Notes under the pieces: model-generated | Told to the model about the DNA's origin: nothing | Database searches by the model: none | The model's input: the letters and a program-made list of their open reading frames with translations, nothing else | From: Devosia naphthalenivorans | Lineage (GTDB): Bacteria > Pseudomonadota > Alphaproteobacteria > Rhizobiales > Devosiaceae | Direction of reading: 5' to 3' | Assembly (NCBI RefSeq): GCF_003056355.1 | Contig: NZ_PYVW01000010.1 | Location: forward strand, 1-64,000 | Length of the DNA: 64,000 bases | Position numbers and translations under genes: made by a program | Shown here: piece after piece, positions 45,303 to 54,704 of the stretch | Numbering within the stretch: the stretch's first letter is position 1 | How the letters are laid out: every line of letters begins with the position of its first letter

Positions 45303-46808
45303 TTACTTGAAGCCGATCCCGGCGAGCTGCAACTGCTGGTTGGTCGCAATGGTCGGGGTGAAGTCGAGGCGCTCGCTGACCCGGCTGTGGCCAACCATGT
45401 GGAACAGCAGGGCATCGGCAACGATCTCGTCATGCACATAGGCGAAGAGCTCGGACCATAGCGCGGCGCGTTCGGCGTCCGTTGCAGCCGTGGCCTTCTC
45501 GATCAGCTCGTCGGCCTTGGGGTCGTTGACGCCCGACTGGGTGCCCTCGCTATGGTACTTGAAGTACATCGAGAATACCGGGTCGCCGCGCGAGTTGTCA
45601 TGCTGGGCAACCACGAGCTGTGCAGGACGGCCTTCTGGGTATGGCTTGGAGTAATACTGCTCGTGCTCGGCCACTTCCACCATGCGCAGGGATGCGTTGA
45701 ACCCGACTTCATTGAGCATCTGCACCAGCGCCTCACCCACTTCGGTGACGTGCGGGAAGTTCTCGGTCCGGGCGATGACTTCGACCGGTGCCTTGACGTT
45801 TACGCCGTCGGCTTCAGCTTCCGCCAGCCAGGCTTTCGCCTGTTCCGGATCATAGGGATGTGGCTCCAGGTCCGGGTTCCAGCCGAGCGTGGTCGGCGGG
45901 ACCATGGCGGTTGCAAGCTCGGTGCCTGCAGCGAGCACGGTGCCGATAAAGGCTTCGCGGTCGATGGCGGCGTTGAGGGCCTTGCGAACGCGCAGGTCAC
46001 CCATCGGCTCGACGGTCTGGTCGATGCGCAGGTAGACGGTTTCCGAGTTTGGATAGGTGAAGTCGGTTGCCGGATTGGTGGCTTCCACTTCGGTGATCTG
46101 CGGCGCGATATCGGCCTCGCCGGTTTCGACCATGGCCGCACGAACCGCTGGTTCGGAGCGGAACAGATAGGTTGCCGAAGTCACGGCTGGAGCTTCACCC
46201 CAGTAATCGTCGCGGCGGGTCAGCACGATCTGCTGGCCGGCGGTCCAATCGCTCATGACGTATGGGCCGGTGCCGATCGGGTCACGCACGAATTCCATCG
46301 GGGTTTCCGACGGCACGATGGTGACGAGCGACATAAGCAGCGGCAAAATCGGCTGTGCCGGTTCGGCCTTCACGTCGATGGTGTGGTCATCGACCACATT
46401 GAAGGTGAGCTCGGTGTCGGCGAAGTAGCGGGCACTTTCGCAGGTCATCTCTTCGCTGAACACGCGATCGAACGAGTGCTTCACGTCGGCTGCATCGAAC
46501 GTGCTGCCGTCCGAGAAGGTAACACCCTCGCGCAGTTTGAACTGCCAGGTGCCGTCGCCCTTGTCTTCCCAGCTTTCGGCCAGGCGCGGCATCAGGCCGG
46601 TATCGCCGCGTACGTCGAGCTCGGTCAGCGTCTCGCTGATGTTCTGCATGATGACACGCCCGATATTGGAACGGGTCGCCATGCAGGGCTCGACTAGGTC
46701 GAGTTCTTCACTGAGAACGACAGTGATGTCGGTGTCTGATTGGGCCATCGCCGGTGCGACGGCGGTCGAAGCCAGCAAGGCGGCGACCAGAACATGCTTG
46801 AATATCAA
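45303..46808 (-). CDS. ABC transporter substrate-binding protein, family 5 (SBP_bac_5)
   Basis: A 501-residue periplasmic binding protein. Signal peptide MIFKHVLVAALLASTAVAPAM... cleaved near residue 22 (AMA-Q). The mature part has the family-5 pattern: ISETLTELDVRGD near 55, LRVRKALNAAIDRE near 255 and a C-terminal domain ending GIGFK. Family-5 proteins bind oligopeptides, opines, nickel or, in several alphaproteobacteria, sugars and oligosaccharides. TTG 46808 is chosen because GGGAGG lies six bases upstream and it begins the signal peptide. It heads the leftward operon; the ligand is unknown. Confidence 0.92.
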   Translation of the reverse strand: MIFKHVLVAALLASTAVAPAMAQSDTDITVVLSEELDLVEPCMATRSNIGRVIMQNISETLTELDVRGDTGLMPRLAESWEDKGDGTWQFKLREGVTFSDGSTFDAADVKHSFDRVFSEEMTCESARYFADTELTFNVVDDHTIDVKAEPAQPILPLLMSLVTIVPSETPMEFVRDPIGTGPYVMSDWTAGQQIVLTRRDDYWGEAPAVTSATYLFRSEPAVRAAMVETGEADIAPQITEVEATNPATDFTYPNSETVYLRIDQTVEPMGDLRVRKALNAAIDREAFIGTVLAAGTELATAMVPPTTLGWNPDLEPHPYDPEQAKAWLAEAEADGVNVKAPVEVIARTENFPHVTEVGEALVQMLNEVGFNASLRMVEVAEHEQYYSKPYPEGRPAQLVVAQHDNSRGDPVFSMYFKYHSEGTQSGVNDPKADELIEKATAATDAERAALWSELFAYVHDEIVADALLFHMVGHSRVSERLDFTPTIATNQQLQLAGIGFK

Positions 46809-47110
46809 TTCAACCTCCCTTTGCAGCGTAACGAGACGTGAGCACCGCTGCTGAGCGCTCATCCGTTTCCTCGGGGTGTGCGGAAAAAATCGTGGTTCAC
46901 CCGTGGCCGGCACTATCTAGCGCAGGTATATAGTTGTCAAACATTTTTCGAAATTCGCCGGACATCCTTCCGTGTGCGGAGGCTAACACTCGAAAACTAA
47001 ACGACTATTTTTATACTAGTTGCGCTTTTAGTTCTGTGCCGGCGGTAATAATAACTTGACAACATGGGGTTTGCCGTCGAGTTTGCCGCAGCCAAACGAC
47101 AGGGGGAGAC
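46809..47110. promoter_or_regulatory. Divergent promoter region with two TTGTCAA/TTGACAA boxes
   Basis: An AT-rich 302-base spacer between the two operons. TTGTCAA is at 46934-46940 and TTGACAA at 47056-47062; they are reverse complements of each other. On the minus strand the first gives TTGACA, 17 bases, GATAGT, a good promoter for the transporter operon. The second gives a -35 for the rightward operon with a weaker -10. Symmetrical boxes at both -35 elements are what one expects for a shared GntR-type repressor. Confidence 0.5.
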
Positions 47111-48283
47111 ATGACTCCGGACGAAATTGCAGCGCGGATGACAGGGCAGATCGTGCCCAATGAAGCTGGGCTCATGGAGGCCTATCTGCCTTCCCCGATG
47201 GTGCAGAATCATGCCGCCTTCATCGAGCAGCTCGATGATGGAACCTTGGCCTGCCTGTGGTTCGGCGGCACCCTCGAGGGCAAGTCCGATATCTCGATCT
47301 ACGGGTCCACCCTCCCGGTGGGTGCGGATAGTTGGAGCGCACCGGTGCGTCTCAGCGATGATCCCGAGCGAAGCGAACAAAACCCCGTCTTGACGCGCAA
47401 CGCTCAAGGCCGCTGGCATCTGGTCCATACCGCCCAGCCGGCCGGCAATCAGGATGAATGCCTGCTGCGCGAGCGCGAAATATCATTTGAGAATGGCGCG
47501 CTCCGCAGTTCCGAGCCCCGCTTGATCGATCTGCCCCTTGGCACCTTCGTGCGCGGACGCTTTGTCCGTCGCACCGATGGCGCATGGATGATGCCGGTTT
47601 TCCGCTGCATTTCGCGTCCGGGCCAGCGCTGGAACGGCAGCCACGACACGGCCGGCGTCGCCGTCAGTCATGACGATGGCAAGACCTGGTCACTGTCGGA
47701 GGTGCCCGGCTCGATAGGCTCGGTCCACATGACCATCGTGCCGCTCGATGGCGAGCACATGGTTGCCTTCTACCGGCGCCGCCAGTCCGATTTCGTGCAT
47801 CGTTCGGAAAGTCTTGATGGCGGCATCACCTGGTCGGCACCCGAAGCCACCGACGTGCCCAACAATAATTCATCGATCAACGTCGTGCGCCTGGCCGACG
47901 GCCGGCTCGCCATGGTGTGCAATCCGGCCTCGGCCGCAACCTCCAGCGACCGGCGCGTTTCGCTTTATGACGAGATCGAGGAGGGCGATGATCGCCCTGA
48001 CGCGACCGGTGGTTGCTCGCCGATCTGGGGCGTTCCGCGGGCGCCGCTGACGCTAGGCGTTTCCACCGACGGGGGCCGCACTTTCCCGCTTCGCCGCATC
48101 ATCGATAACAGCCCCGGTACGTGCCTTGCGAACAATTCGCTCGATGGCCGTAACAAGGAGCTGTCCTATCCCTACCTGCTGGAAGGTCCGGACGGCGCGA
48201 TCCACGTCGCCTACACCTATTTCCGGCGCGCCATCAAATATGTCCGTCTCCCCAAGGGATGGATCGACGGAGAAAACAATTGA
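47111..48283 (+). CDS. BNR-repeat / sialidase-like protein, cytoplasmic
   Basis: A 390-residue beta-propeller protein of the sialidase-fold superfamily. Asp-box-like turns are SHDDGKTWS near 194, SLDGGITWS near 236 and STDGGRTFP near 317, with Arg-containing strands between. There is no signal peptide, and GGGGGAG precedes ATG 47111. Its stop overlaps the pdxA2 start. True sialidases need a catalytic Tyr/Glu pair and Arg triad, which I cannot confirm. It may be a hydrolase or lyase of another acidic sugar derivative imported by the divergent ABC system. Confidence 0.78.
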   Translation: MTPDEIAARMTGQIVPNEAGLMEAYLPSPMVQNHAAFIEQLDDGTLACLWFGGTLEGKSDISIYGSTLPVGADSWSAPVRLSDDPERSEQNPVLTRNAQGRWHLVHTAQPAGNQDECLLREREISFENGALRSSEPRLIDLPLGTFVRGRFVRRTDGAWMMPVFRCISRPGQRWNGSHDTAGVAVSHDDGKTWSLSEVPGSIGSVHMTIVPLDGEHMVAFYRRRQSDFVHRSESLDGGITWSAPEATDVPNNNSSINVVRLADGRLAMVCNPASAATSSDRRVSLYDEIEEGDDRPDATGGCSPIWGVPRAPLTLGVSTDGGRTFPLRRIIDNSPGTCLANNSLDGRNKELSYPYLLEGPDGAIHVAYTYFRRAIKYVRLPKGWIDGENN

Positions 48284-49230
48284 GCGACATCATTGGCATC
48301 ACCATGGGCGACCCGGCCGGCGTCGGCCCCGAGATCGCGGTTCGAGCGCTGGCGGAAATGAGCCCGGAACACCGCGCCCGCACGCGCATCTACGGCAATC
48401 GTGCCACGCTCGACCTTGCCGTCGCTGCAACCGGCGCCGATGTCGCGCTTGACGGGTTGGTCGAGGACCTGCCAATCGAAGGCGGGCCATTGCCCTGGGG
48501 CAAGCTCGACCCGCGCGCCGGCGACGCCGCCTTTCGCTTCATCGAAAAGGCCGTGCGCGACGCCGAAGCCGGCAAAATCGGCTGCATTGTCACCGCGCCG
48601 ATCAACAAGGAAGCGCTCAACCTTGCTGGCCATCATTACGACGGCCACACCGGCATGCTTACCGCACTCACCGGACAGAAATCGGCTTTCATGCTGCTGG
48701 CATCCGAGCGTCTCAAGGTCATCCATGTCTCGACCCACGTTTCGCTCAAGACCGCCATCGACCGCGCCACGCCCGAGCGCATCCTTGCCACCATCCGCGC
48801 CGGCAATGACCACCTCAAGCGTATCGGCTATGCCAACCCGCGCATCGCCGTTGCCGGCATAAATCCCCACTGCGGCGAAAACGGACTGTTCGGCACTGAA
48901 GATGACGTCCAGGTCGTGCCGGCCGTCGCAATGGCCCGCGCCGAAGGCATCGACGTGCAGGGTCCGATCTCGGCCGACACGCTTTACTATCGTGCCTATA
49001 ACGGCGCCTTCGACCTGGTCATCGCCCAATACCACGACCAGGGCCATATCCCGATCAAGCTCGTCGCCTTCGACACCGCGGTCAACGTCTCGCTCGGCCT
49101 GCCAATCGACCGCACTTCGGTCGATCACGGCACCGCATTCGACATTGCCGGCACCGGCAAGGCCAACCACACCAATATGAACGAAGCCATTGCCTATGCG
49201 CGCCGCCTGGCCGCCGGGAGGAAATCATGA
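48280..49230 (+). CDS. pdxA2: PdxA2-type 4-phospho-sugar-acid dehydrogenase
   Basis: A 316-residue member of the PdxA family. [13 protein letters not shown] at 5-17, metal-binding His in HYDGHTGM near 127 and [11 protein letters not shown] near 158, [14 protein letters not shown] near 198, and [12 protein letters not shown] near 255. PdxA2 proteins oxidise and decarboxylate 4-phospho-D-threonate or -erythronate to dihydroxyacetone phosphate. The TTG 48280 start overlaps the previous stop (TTGA) with GGAG upstream. The presence of a DUF1537 kinase in the same regulon favours this role over vitamin B6 synthesis, for which a separate pdxA is expected elsewhere. Confidence 0.88.
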   Translation: MSDIIGITMGDPAGVGPEIAVRALAEMSPEHRARTRIYGNRATLDLAVAATGADVALDGLVEDLPIEGGPLPWGKLDPRAGDAAFRFIEKAVRDAEAGKIGCIVTAPINKEALNLAGHHYDGHTGMLTALTGQKSAFMLLASERLKVIHVSTHVSLKTAIDRATPERILATIRAGNDHLKRIGYANPRIAVAGINPHCGENGLFGTEDDVQVVPAVAMARAEGIDVQGPISADTLYYRAYNGAFDLVIAQYHDQGHIPIKLVAFDTAVNVSLGLPIDRTSVDHGTAFDIAGTGKANHTNMNEAIAYARRLAAGRKS

Positions 49231-50156
49231 ATCCAGCGACCAAGCTCCCGATCCACGGCGTCTTCTGCGCCTCCGCCACGCCGGTGCTCGAAGACGGAAC
49301 GCCCGACCACGCTGCTTTTGCCGCTCACGCCAAGGCGCTGATCGAAGAAGGTTGTGACGGCCTCGCCCTGCTCGGTACCACCGGTGAAGCCAATTCCTTC
49401 AGCCTGAGCCAGCGCCAAGCCTTGCTGGACAAGGTCATCGAAGCTGGCATCGATCCCCAGCGCCTGCTGCCCGGCACCTCGCAGACCAATGTCGCCGATA
49501 CGGTGACCCTGATGCGCCACGCCGTCGAGGCTGGCGTCAAGGCGACGGTCGTCCTGCCGCCCTTCTACTACAAGGGCGTCAGCGACGAGGGCCTCTTCCG
49601 CTTTTACGCCGAGGCGATCGAAGGCGTCGGTCGCGACGATCTGCGGGTCGTGCTGTACCACATTCCGCCCATCGCCCAGGTGGGGCTCTCGGTCGAACTC
49701 GTCGGCCGTCTGCTCGAGGCCTTCCCCGGCATCGTCGTCGGCATCAAGGACAGCTCCGGCAAGCTCGAAAGCATGCAGCAATTTGCAAGCAGCTTCGAAG
49801 CATTTTCCGTGCTTGCTGGTGCAGATCCGTTCATGCTTCCACTGCTGCGCACCGGTGGAGCCGGGTGCATCACCTCCAGTTCCAACCTGATCGGCAGGCA
49901 TCTCCGCGTGGTTTTCGATCACTGGAACGAGCCGGAAAAAGCAGATTTGGTCGAAAAAGCCCAGGAACGCATCAACGCCTGGCGCGACCTTTCCAACGCC
50001 TATGTGCAATTGCCCACCATCAAGGCGATGCTGGCCCGCCGCCGCAATCACCCCGGCTGGACCCGCGTCCGGCCGCCACTGGTCGAGCTAGGCCAGGCAG
50101 AGATCGACACCGTCTGGGCCAAAATGATCGAGCTGGAGGGGCAGGACAATGTCTGA
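49227..50156 (+). CDS. DapA-family class I lyase/aldolase
   Basis: A 309-residue (beta/alpha)8 Schiff-base enzyme of the DHDPS/NAL family. [14 protein letters not shown] near 44 (substrate carboxylate loop), catalytic Tyr in [11 protein letters not shown] near 140 and Schiff-base Lys in [11 protein letters not shown] near 167-175. Family members split or form 2-keto acids (N-acetylneuraminate, KDG, hydroxy-ketoglutarate). The ATGA overlap with pdxA2 shows tight coupling. It probably cleaves a 2-keto-3-deoxy-acid intermediate of the unknown substrate. Lysine synthesis is unlikely in this context. Confidence 0.87.
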   Translation: MNPATKLPIHGVFCASATPVLEDGTPDHAAFAAHAKALIEEGCDGLALLGTTGEANSFSLSQRQALLDKVIEAGIDPQRLLPGTSQTNVADTVTLMRHAVEAGVKATVVLPPFYYKGVSDEGLFRFYAEAIEGVGRDDLRVVLYHIPPIAQVGLSVELVGRLLEAFPGIVVGIKDSSGKLESMQQFASSFEAFSVLAGADPFMLPLLRTGGAGCITSSSNLIGRHLRVVFDHWNEPEKADLVEKAQERINAWRDLSNAYVQLPTIKAMLARRRNHPGWTRVRPPLVELGQAEIDTVWAKMIELEGQDNV

Positions 50157-51285
50157 CACTCCCCTTTCCATGGCCCGTCCGATCACGCTGCTGCAGCCTG
50201 CTCGCCTTGAAATCGGGGCTGGCGCGATCGCGCGCCTGGCCGATTGGGCCGCTGCCTATGAGCGGGTCTTCGTGGTCGCCATGGCGCCCACTGCCGGCTT
50301 TGTCGAGCGAATCGGGCTTGCCGGTGCGGTGGAAATCTTTATCGACCTACCCCCCGAGCCGGATTTACCGGCCGTGGAAGCCGTTCTCGCAGCCGCCCGC
50401 GCGTTCCGCCCCGACCTTGTGATCGGGCTGGGCGGCGGTTCGGTGATGGACGTGGCAAAGCTGGTTGCCGTTCTCTGGGACAGCGAACAGACCATCGCGG
50501 ACGTGGTGGGCGTGGGCAAGGTGCAAGGCCGCCGCACGGCGCTTGCACAGGTTCCGACAACTTCGGGAACCGGCTCGGAAGCGGGCATCCGCTCTCTGGT
50601 GACCAACCCCGAAACCCTGGCCAAGATAGCGATCGAAAGCCAGTTCATGCTGGCCGATATCGCCGTTCTCGATCCGGAGCTGACCTATTCGGTTCCCGCC
50701 GCTGTCACCGCAGCTACCGGCGTCGATGCGCTGGCTCATTGCGTGGAAGCCTTCACCAATATCAAGGCGCATCCCCTGATCGATGGCTATGCCAGCCTCG
50801 GCATCTCGCTGGTTGGCCGCTATTTGGCGCGCGCCGTTGCCGATGGTCGGGACACCGAAGCGCGGGCCGGCATGATGCTGGCCTCCTATTATGGCGGCAT
50901 CTGCCTTGGGCCTGTGAACACCGCTGGTGGCCACGCGCTGGCCTACCCCCTGGGCACGCGCCTGAAGCTGCCGCATGGCCTCGCCAACGCGATCATCTTC
51001 CCGCATGTACTCGCGTTCAACGCGCCGGTTCGAGCGGAGAAAACCGAGGCCATCGCCCGTGCACTGGGCATGTCCGGCAATCTGGAGGCACAAGCAATTG
51101 CGGCGGATAGCCTCGCCTGGTGCAAAGCGCTAGGCCTCGAAATGCGCCTGTCCCATCACGGCGCAGCCGAGCATGATCTGCCGGTCTGGGCCGAAGAAGC
51201 CTTCGCCATCAAGCGCCTGATCGACAACAATCCGCGCGCTCTGGAACTGCCCGATATCCTATCCATCTATCGAAGCGCTCTCTAA
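50149..51285 (+). CDS. Iron-containing alcohol dehydrogenase of the PdxA2/DapA operon
   Basis: A 378-residue group-III dehydrogenase. GLGGGSVMDVAKLVA near 94, PTTSGTGSEAG near 138, metal ligands Asp in IAVLDPEL, His in GVDALAHCVEAF near 199, and two His in GGHALAYPL and LPHGLAN near 262-280. It overlaps the DapA-family gene by 8 bases and closes the rightward operon. Likely it reduces an aldehyde released by the lyase, or oxidises an alcohol of the substrate. It shares little with the iron dehydrogenase at 13822 beyond the family motifs. Confidence 0.87.
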   Translation: MSDTPLSMARPITLLQPARLEIGAGAIARLADWAAAYERVFVVAMAPTAGFVERIGLAGAVEIFIDLPPEPDLPAVEAVLAAARAFRPDLVIGLGGGSVMDVAKLVAVLWDSEQTIADVVGVGKVQGRRTALAQVPTTSGTGSEAGIRSLVTNPETLAKIAIESQFMLADIAVLDPELTYSVPAAVTAATGVDALAHCVEAFTNIKAHPLIDGYASLGISLVGRYLARAVADGRDTEARAGMMLASYYGGICLGPVNTAGGHALAYPLGTRLKLPHGLANAIIFPHVLAFNAPVRAEKTEAIARALGMSGNLEAQAIAADSLAWCKALGLEMRLSHHGAAEHDLPVWAEEAFAIKRLIDNNPRALELPDILSIYRSAL

Positions 51286-51352
51286 GCAGCCTCGCACAGG
51301 AGCGGCTCGCAAGAGCCTCTCCCAACCAGTGATGTGACTGGGCGTTGGGCAA

Positions 51353-51426
51353 TGGAGCGGGTGAAGGGAATCGAACCCTCGTCGTAAGCTTGGGAAGCTT
51401 CTGCTCTACCATTGAGCTACACCCGC
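51353..51426 (-). tRNA. tRNA-Gly (anticodon CCC)
   Basis: A 74-base cloverleaf including encoded CCA. Acceptor stem GCGGGTG/CACCCGC, D-arm GCTC-AATGGTA-GAGC, anticodon loop TTCCCAA and T-arm with GGTTCGATTCC. It closely matches the E. coli glyU layout. It lies 140 bases from the broken dCTP deaminase gene at the island edge. I did not see a copy of its 3' end at the far side of the island in this window. Confidence 0.95.
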
Positions 51427-51567
51427 CTGCGCCGGATAGATGCGGGAAATCGGGGGAGGCGTCAAGCGGGAGCGTGGGCGGATGGGCAAAAGAGGCAAAG
51501 CTTGCCTCGTTTTTGCTTTCGGCATGCTTCGCATCGGCCTTGGGAACGTCTCGCTTTAGCTGCCGCT

Positions 51568-52023
51568 TTACCCCGCAAATGGCTTGAAGTGCTTGGACAG
51601 CTTGAGCGTCTGCGCCTGATAGTTGGAACCCAGCGCCGACCCGTAGAGCCGGTCGGGTGCTTCGGCGAGCCGTTCATAAACCAGCCGGCCAATGGTCTGG
51701 CGGTGGCCAAGCAGGAATGGCACTTCGCGGCTGCGCACTTCGAGCACGGCGCGGCTGCCGGTGCCGCCGGCAGGGGAGTGGCCGAAACCGGGGTCGAAAA
51801 ACCCGGCATAGTGAACGCGGAACTCACCCACCAAGGGATCGAACGGCACCATTTCGGCGGCATGGGTGGGCGGCACATGCACCGCTTCATCCGAGACGAG
51901 GATATAGAATTCATCCGGGTCAAGGATCAACTCGTCCCGGCCACGGCTATAAAGCGGGTCCCAGAAATCGAGCACATCGAGGGCGGGCTTTCGAACGCCT
52001 GCGCGATGTTGATCGCGCCGCGA
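51568..52023 (-). pseudogene. 2'-deoxycytidine 5'-triphosphate deaminase, C-terminal fragment only
   Basis: About 150 residues match the C-terminal domain of the long (about 365-residue) alphaproteobacterial dCTP deaminase: LDFWDPL, LDPDEFYILVSDEAVHVPP, AAEMVPFDPLVGEFRVHYAGFFDPGFG, and a C-terminal LSKHFKPF. Conserved sequence continues upstream of the first possible start (RAGVRKPALDV) until a TGA at 52024, where homology stops. So the 5' two thirds are missing. The remaining part lacks the N-terminal dCTP deaminase domain and is probably inactive. The break is the left edge of the lower-GC island. Confidence 0.75.
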
Positions 52024-52157
52024 TCATGGAAAATGCTACTTTCCATAATATTCGGTGGAGCAACCCCGCAGTAGTATTGCATCGATCTCATTGGAGTCTT
52101 AGACCCACCATCCGCGCCTCTTTAATAATCTCCATGTTCGATCCGAAGGAGTTGTCT

Positions 52158-53911
52158 GTGTCTTCATTGAAAGTACGCCAGATCAAGGCCAAACTCCTGA
52201 ACCTCTTCGAGAAGTATCTGGATCTGTCTGACATCAGTCCGACGGACCAGGAACGGGAACCTAAGTTGTTAAGTAGGTGCTTGGCCGCTTACGCGCTGGT
52301 GATGACGGTTGGCTGCACGCCGGAAGATGCTGCCAAGTCTGTCTGGGACGGTTCTGACGATGATGGGATTGACGCGGCATTCATTGACCACACAGAAAAT
52401 CGTGTCGTGATAGCGCAGTCGAAGTGGATTACAGCCGGCAGCGGAGAGCCAAGTGCTGCCGACATCGCCGTTTTTGCCAATGGCGTCAAAGACATCTTCG
52501 AGCAAGAAGAAGACAACTTTGCGCTGAAGCTCCGTCCCCGCTTACAGGCGATTGGCCACGCGCTTGACGTGCCCGGAACAACTGTCGAAGTTGTTCTCAT
52601 CTCGACTGGTGCGAGCCAAATCGCAAAGCACGGCACCGCCAATCTGGACCGACTACTGCAAGAGCTAAACGGTCAAGACGTCGACGACACCGATGCACTG
52701 GTTTCCAGCACGGTGTTAGGCTTGGCAGAGGTCTACGCATCATTAGCGTCGGATAGTTCGGTTGAGGGCATTACGCTTGAAGCAAGTTTGCTCGACTGGT
52801 CAAAAGTTTCGGATCCGGAAATTGCATATTTCGGCGTCATAGATGGGCTTCAGCTAAAGGAATGGTGGACAGTTTTTGGCCGGCGCTTGGTTGCAAAGAA
52901 CATTCGACACGCACTTGGCACTACTGACGTGAACCTACAGATCCGAGAGACGGCACTGAACGATCCGGATCATTTTTGGTATTTCAACAACGGAGTGACC
53001 CTAATTGCCGATGCCGCCGTGCGAGCCCCCAAAGCTATTGGGTCTAAGGCTTCGGGGAACTTCCAGCTCAAAGGGGCGTCCATTGTAAATGGGGCCCAGA
53101 CCGTCAGCACATTGGGGCGCGTCGAAGACGAAGAAAGTCTGGGACGGGTTCGGGTGCCGATCAGAGTGATTTTGCTGGACGACGCACCTGCAGATTTGGG
53201 GCCAAGGTGACGCGCACGAACAATCTCCAGAACCGGGTAGAGGCGAGGGACTTCGTCGCGCACGATCCTGAACAAACGCGGCTCCAGCAAGAAATGCGTA
53301 TCGAGGGCATCGATTATCAGTTTCTCCGAAGTGAGGCTTCGCAGCCGTCACCCGCTTCGTGCGAACTCCTAGAGGTAACGACAGCACTAGCGTGTGCGTC
53401 TGCAGACTCTTCCATGGCTGTCAGCGTAAAGACAGGTATCGGGCGCTTCTTCCTCGATCTAAAGAAGACCCCATACATCGCGCTATTCAACCCTTCGACG
53501 AGTGGTGCTACGGCCTTCAACGCAACTCTCGTTCAGAGGGCAGTTGACCGGTGGATTGACCAAAAAAAGAAAACCATAAGCAAGAAAAGTGGGTTTGCTT
53601 GGGGAACTCTGATCCATGGAAACAGGATATTATCCGCAGCAGTTTTTGCCCGTATTGGGAAGGGAAAACTCACCCAGCCCATCGCGGAATTCCAAGGCAA
53701 GATGTCGGAGTTGAACATCCCAGACCATTGCGAGCAGGCTTACTCCGCAATGGTGGGCCACTTGGATGCGAATTACCAAGGCAAGTTCCTGGCGTTGCTT
53801 TTCAAAAACCCATCCATGAGTAAAGACGTTTACGAGGTCAGCAAATCCGCTGTTGCTTCTGTGGCAAGCGCCACGGCAAACGGCGCGGAACAAGCTGATG
53901 TATTTGATTAG
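52158..53911 (+). pseudogene. AIPR-family phage-defence protein, frameshifted
   Basis: Two frames together encode an abortive-infection AIPR protein of about 584 residues. The N-terminal part has a restriction-endonuclease-like motif, WDGSDDDGIDAAFI then VVIAQSKW, near residues 60-88. The middle has FWYFNNGVTLI and KGASIVNGAQTVSTLG, and after the break NLQNRVEARDFVAHDPEQ and EGIDYQFLRSE. The reading frame is lost at a G run (53198-53201), where one G is missing relative to the expected Ala-Lys-Val-Thr-Arg. GTG 52158 has GAAGGAG upstream. If the missing base is real, the gene is dead; if a sequencing slip, it is intact. GC is lower than in the core genes. Confidence 0.85.
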
Positions 53912-53945
53912 TGAGAAGGATTGTTTGTAGCGTACGAGAGAACGC

Positions 53946-54647
53946 ATGCAAGAAGGAACGAGACATGGAGCTGAAATCTTGAGGCTGACGGTCGCCACCT
54001 TCCTAGTCTTGTCTGCACAGGTCATTACGGCACACGCCGAAGCGTTGCCCTTAGCCGATGGCGCCTACCTGCCAGACAAGCAACAATGCAAAGCTCTCAT
54101 CGCCAATGAATTGGAGATGGTCGAGTTTGAGGTGTCAAATTCCGGCAATTCATATGCTTACCCTGAGGTCTCCTGTGTAGCCGCGTCTGTCACCAAGGTC
54201 AGAGACGGCCGCTTTGCTGTTGAGGGTGATTGCAATGAGTTTGGCGACATCTGGCAAAACAGCTTCTTCTTAGATGTTGGGGCCGGTGGATCTATAAAAT
54301 TGGACGGGCGGCACTTAGCATTTTGTTCGACCACAGCCGACGTGTCATTAACGAATTCGGACGGTTGGGCCGACTTTCAAAGTATGCCGCAAGATACGCT
54401 TTGCACTTTTAAGGTAGCTAACTATGCACCGCAGTACTGGTATCTCGATGATAGCGATAACGACTCTAATATAGAGGATCTGAACGAGATAGAAGGCCCG
54501 GCAGTGGGGTCAGAGGTATTTCTGCTAAACTCCCAAAACACGAGCACAGAAGTTTACAAAGGAAAGCAGCTCGTATTTGTATTCAGGGGATATTTCGCTC
54601 AGGCCGACAGTCTTGAATTCGTGGGAGATTGTAGGCCCTCTCGGTAG
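53946..54647 (+). CDS. Hypothetical secreted protein
   Basis: A 233-residue protein with a signal peptide (LRLTVATFLVLSAQVITAHAEA, cleaved after AHA). A shorter start at TTG 53979, after GGAG, would give a standard 22-residue signal peptide. The mature part has six Cys (CKAL, SCVA, DCNE, FCST, LCTF, DCRP), suggesting disulfides and a periplasmic or secreted location, and a run of acidic residues (DDSDNDSNIEDLNEIEG). No family is recognised. It follows the AIPR gene by 34 bases and shares its low GC, but is probably cargo rather than part of the defence function. Confidence 0.6.
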   Translation: MQEGTRHGAEILRLTVATFLVLSAQVITAHAEALPLADGAYLPDKQQCKALIANELEMVEFEVSNSGNSYAYPEVSCVAASVTKVRDGRFAVEGDCNEFGDIWQNSFFLDVGAGGSIKLDGRHLAFCSTTADVSLTNSDGWADFQSMPQDTLCTFKVANYAPQYWYLDDSDNDSNIEDLNEIEGPAVGSEVFLLNSQNTSTEVYKGKQLVFVFRGYFAQADSLEFVGDCRPSR

Positions 54648-54704
54648 GGACTGTGTTAACGTCCAGGCGCGTAGAGTAAGCCTCCGGTCCCTATCGAAGG
54701 CTAA

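Noticed and set aside
47111-48283. Calling this a true secreted sialidase
   Set aside because: There is no signal peptide and the catalytic Arg triad and Tyr/Glu pair could not be confirmed; only the propeller family is supported.
48280-49230. PdxA for vitamin B6 synthesis
   Set aside because: The operon with a DapA-family lyase and Fe-ADH, and the DUF1537 kinase in the divergent operon, point to the catabolic PdxA2 role.
51353-52030. tRNA-Gly as the integration site with att repeats
   Set aside because: I saw no integrase gene and no second copy of the tRNA 3' end in the island part of the window; the break is in the dCTP deaminase gene instead.
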